Assembly: GCA_021794335.1 (NCBI GenBank)
Contig: JAJYQZ010000213.1
Coordinates: forward strand, 1 to 6,081
Direction of reading: 5' to 3'
Source of the DNA: a bacterium
GTDB taxonomy: Bacteria; SZUA-79; Acidulodesulfobacterales; Acidulodesulfobacteraceae
DNA length: 6,081 bases
Part shown: positions 5,775-6,081 of the stretch, piece after piece
How the letters are laid out: every line of letters begins with the position of its first letter
Numbering within the stretch: the first letter of the stretch is position 1
Position numbers and translations under genes: made by a program
The notes under the pieces: model-generated
Databases searched by the model: none
Seen by the model: only the letters and a program-made list of their open reading frames with translations
Told to the model about the DNA's origin: nothing

Positions 5775-5830
5775 ATTTTATCATTTGAATGTTACAGTTT
5801 TATTACGGTTATGTTAAATTTTTGTTACAA
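5775..5830 (-). promoter_or_regulatory. Pho-box-like array with -10 element for the MFS transporter
   Basis: Four 7-bp units recur exactly every 11 bp on the minus strand: TTGTAAC (5830-5824), ATTTAAC (5819-5813), CCGTAAT (5808-5802) and CTGTAAC (5797-5791), separated by AAAA, ATAA and AAAA. This is the architecture of tandem PhoB sites (CTGTCAT, 4 A/T, CTGTCAT). The last unit ends 10 nt before TAAAAT (5780-5775), the spacing at which PhoB replaces a -35 contact. The upstream two units overlap or touch the 3' end of the glycosyltransferase gene. The array and spacing are seen; the PhoB assignment is inferred. The predicted leader to the transporter ATG is about 100 nt. Confidence 0.65.
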
Positions 5831-6081
5831 CCGGAGGTCTTTTAATTATATCTTCATACATACTTATAACTTTATCTACTGAAATGTCCGACCTGAAAAG
5901 CCTGCCCGCCCTCTCAAAACCTTTAACCGCTTCTTCCTTCATATATTTTGGACCGGCGATATAGGTTTCTACGGCTTCTTTGAGTCTTACCTCATCTTTT
6001 GGAGGAATTATAATATTCGTATCGCCGTAAACCTCGGGAATACCGCCCGCGTTTGTCGCGATGCACGGCTTTTTCATAAAC
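5814..6081 (-). CDS. Glycosyltransferase, GT4-like, C-terminal end (gene continues beyond the window)
   Basis: Only the last 89 codons or so are visible, and the frame stays open to the window edge. The motif FMKKPCIATNAGGIPEV matches the A-x-G-K-P-V-I-A-T-x-x-G-G-I-P-E segment of family-4 (GT-B fold) glycosyltransferases, which lines the nucleotide-sugar diphosphate pocket. It is followed by the usual IIPPKD...LKEAVETYI segment and a terminal helix with R-F/L and D-x-V-I-x-x-Y-E features. The methionine at 6077 lies inside this motif, so it is not the true start. The catalytic E-x7-E motif would lie just upstream, outside the window. Donor and acceptor cannot be told. The gene ends 144 nt before the transporter gene, and its last codons overlap the Pho-box-like array. 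Confidence 0.82.
   Translation of the reverse strand, partial: FMKKPCIATNAGGIPEVYGDTNIIIPPKDEVRLKEAVETYIAGPKYMKEEAVKGFERAGRLFRSDISVDKVISMYEDIIKRPPVVTKI

Noticed and set aside
6075..6077. ATG at 6077 as the start of an 87-residue protein
   Set aside because: This methionine lies within the conserved A-x-G-K-P-type segment of a glycosyltransferase and the frame stays open upstream to the window edge, so it is internal.

Overview
The window is AT-rich bacterial DNA, and every gene supported here lies on the minus strand, so transcription runs from high to low coordinates. It carries the promoter, leader and first genes of a Kdp high-affinity K+ uptake operon, preceded by a PHP phosphoesterase gene, an MFS transporter of the phosphate:H+ symporter (PHS) type, and the 3' end of a family-4-like glycosyltransferase gene. 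The lineage cannot be fixed from the sequence. Pho-box-like repeats and a ydaO-type leader would fit an AT-rich Gram-negative such as a deltaproteobacterium-like lineage, and Kdp plus a PHS carrier is common in acidophiles, but this is only a guess.

Reading in the direction of transcription: (1) 6081-5814, C-terminal end of a glycosyltransferase, cut by the window edge. (2) 5830-5670, control region of the transporter, with four 11-bp-phased Pho-box-like repeats ending exactly 10 nt before a TAAAAT -10 element, followed by a 41-bp near-perfect AT-rich palindrome. (3) 5669-4236, PHS-type MFS transporter that keeps the residues known to bind phosphate in fungal PiPT. (4) 4188-3460, PHP-domain phosphoesterase with a full set of metal-ligand motifs. 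(5) 3459-2983, a gene-free stretch of about 480 bp holding a near-consensus sigma70-type promoter, a ydaO/yuaA-class (cyclic di-AMP) riboswitch, a 10-nt antiterminator pairing and an intrinsic terminator. (6) 2982-1, the kdp operon: kdpF, a second 28-codon membrane peptide, kdpA, kdpC, then the start of kdpB, which runs off the window.

The window shows two nutrient-control circuits. Predicted phosphate control (PhoB-like) acts on the transporter and possibly on the PHP gene behind it. Predicted cyclic di-AMP control acts on K+ uptake: when the ligand is bound, P1 of the aptamer holds GCUAUU, the antiterminator cannot form, and transcription should stop before kdpF. The unusual points are the A-C-B order of the kdp genes, the extra small membrane peptide, the fully legible riboswitch expression platform, a 13-nt anti-aptamer sequence just behind the PHP gene, and the large palindrome in the transporter leader.
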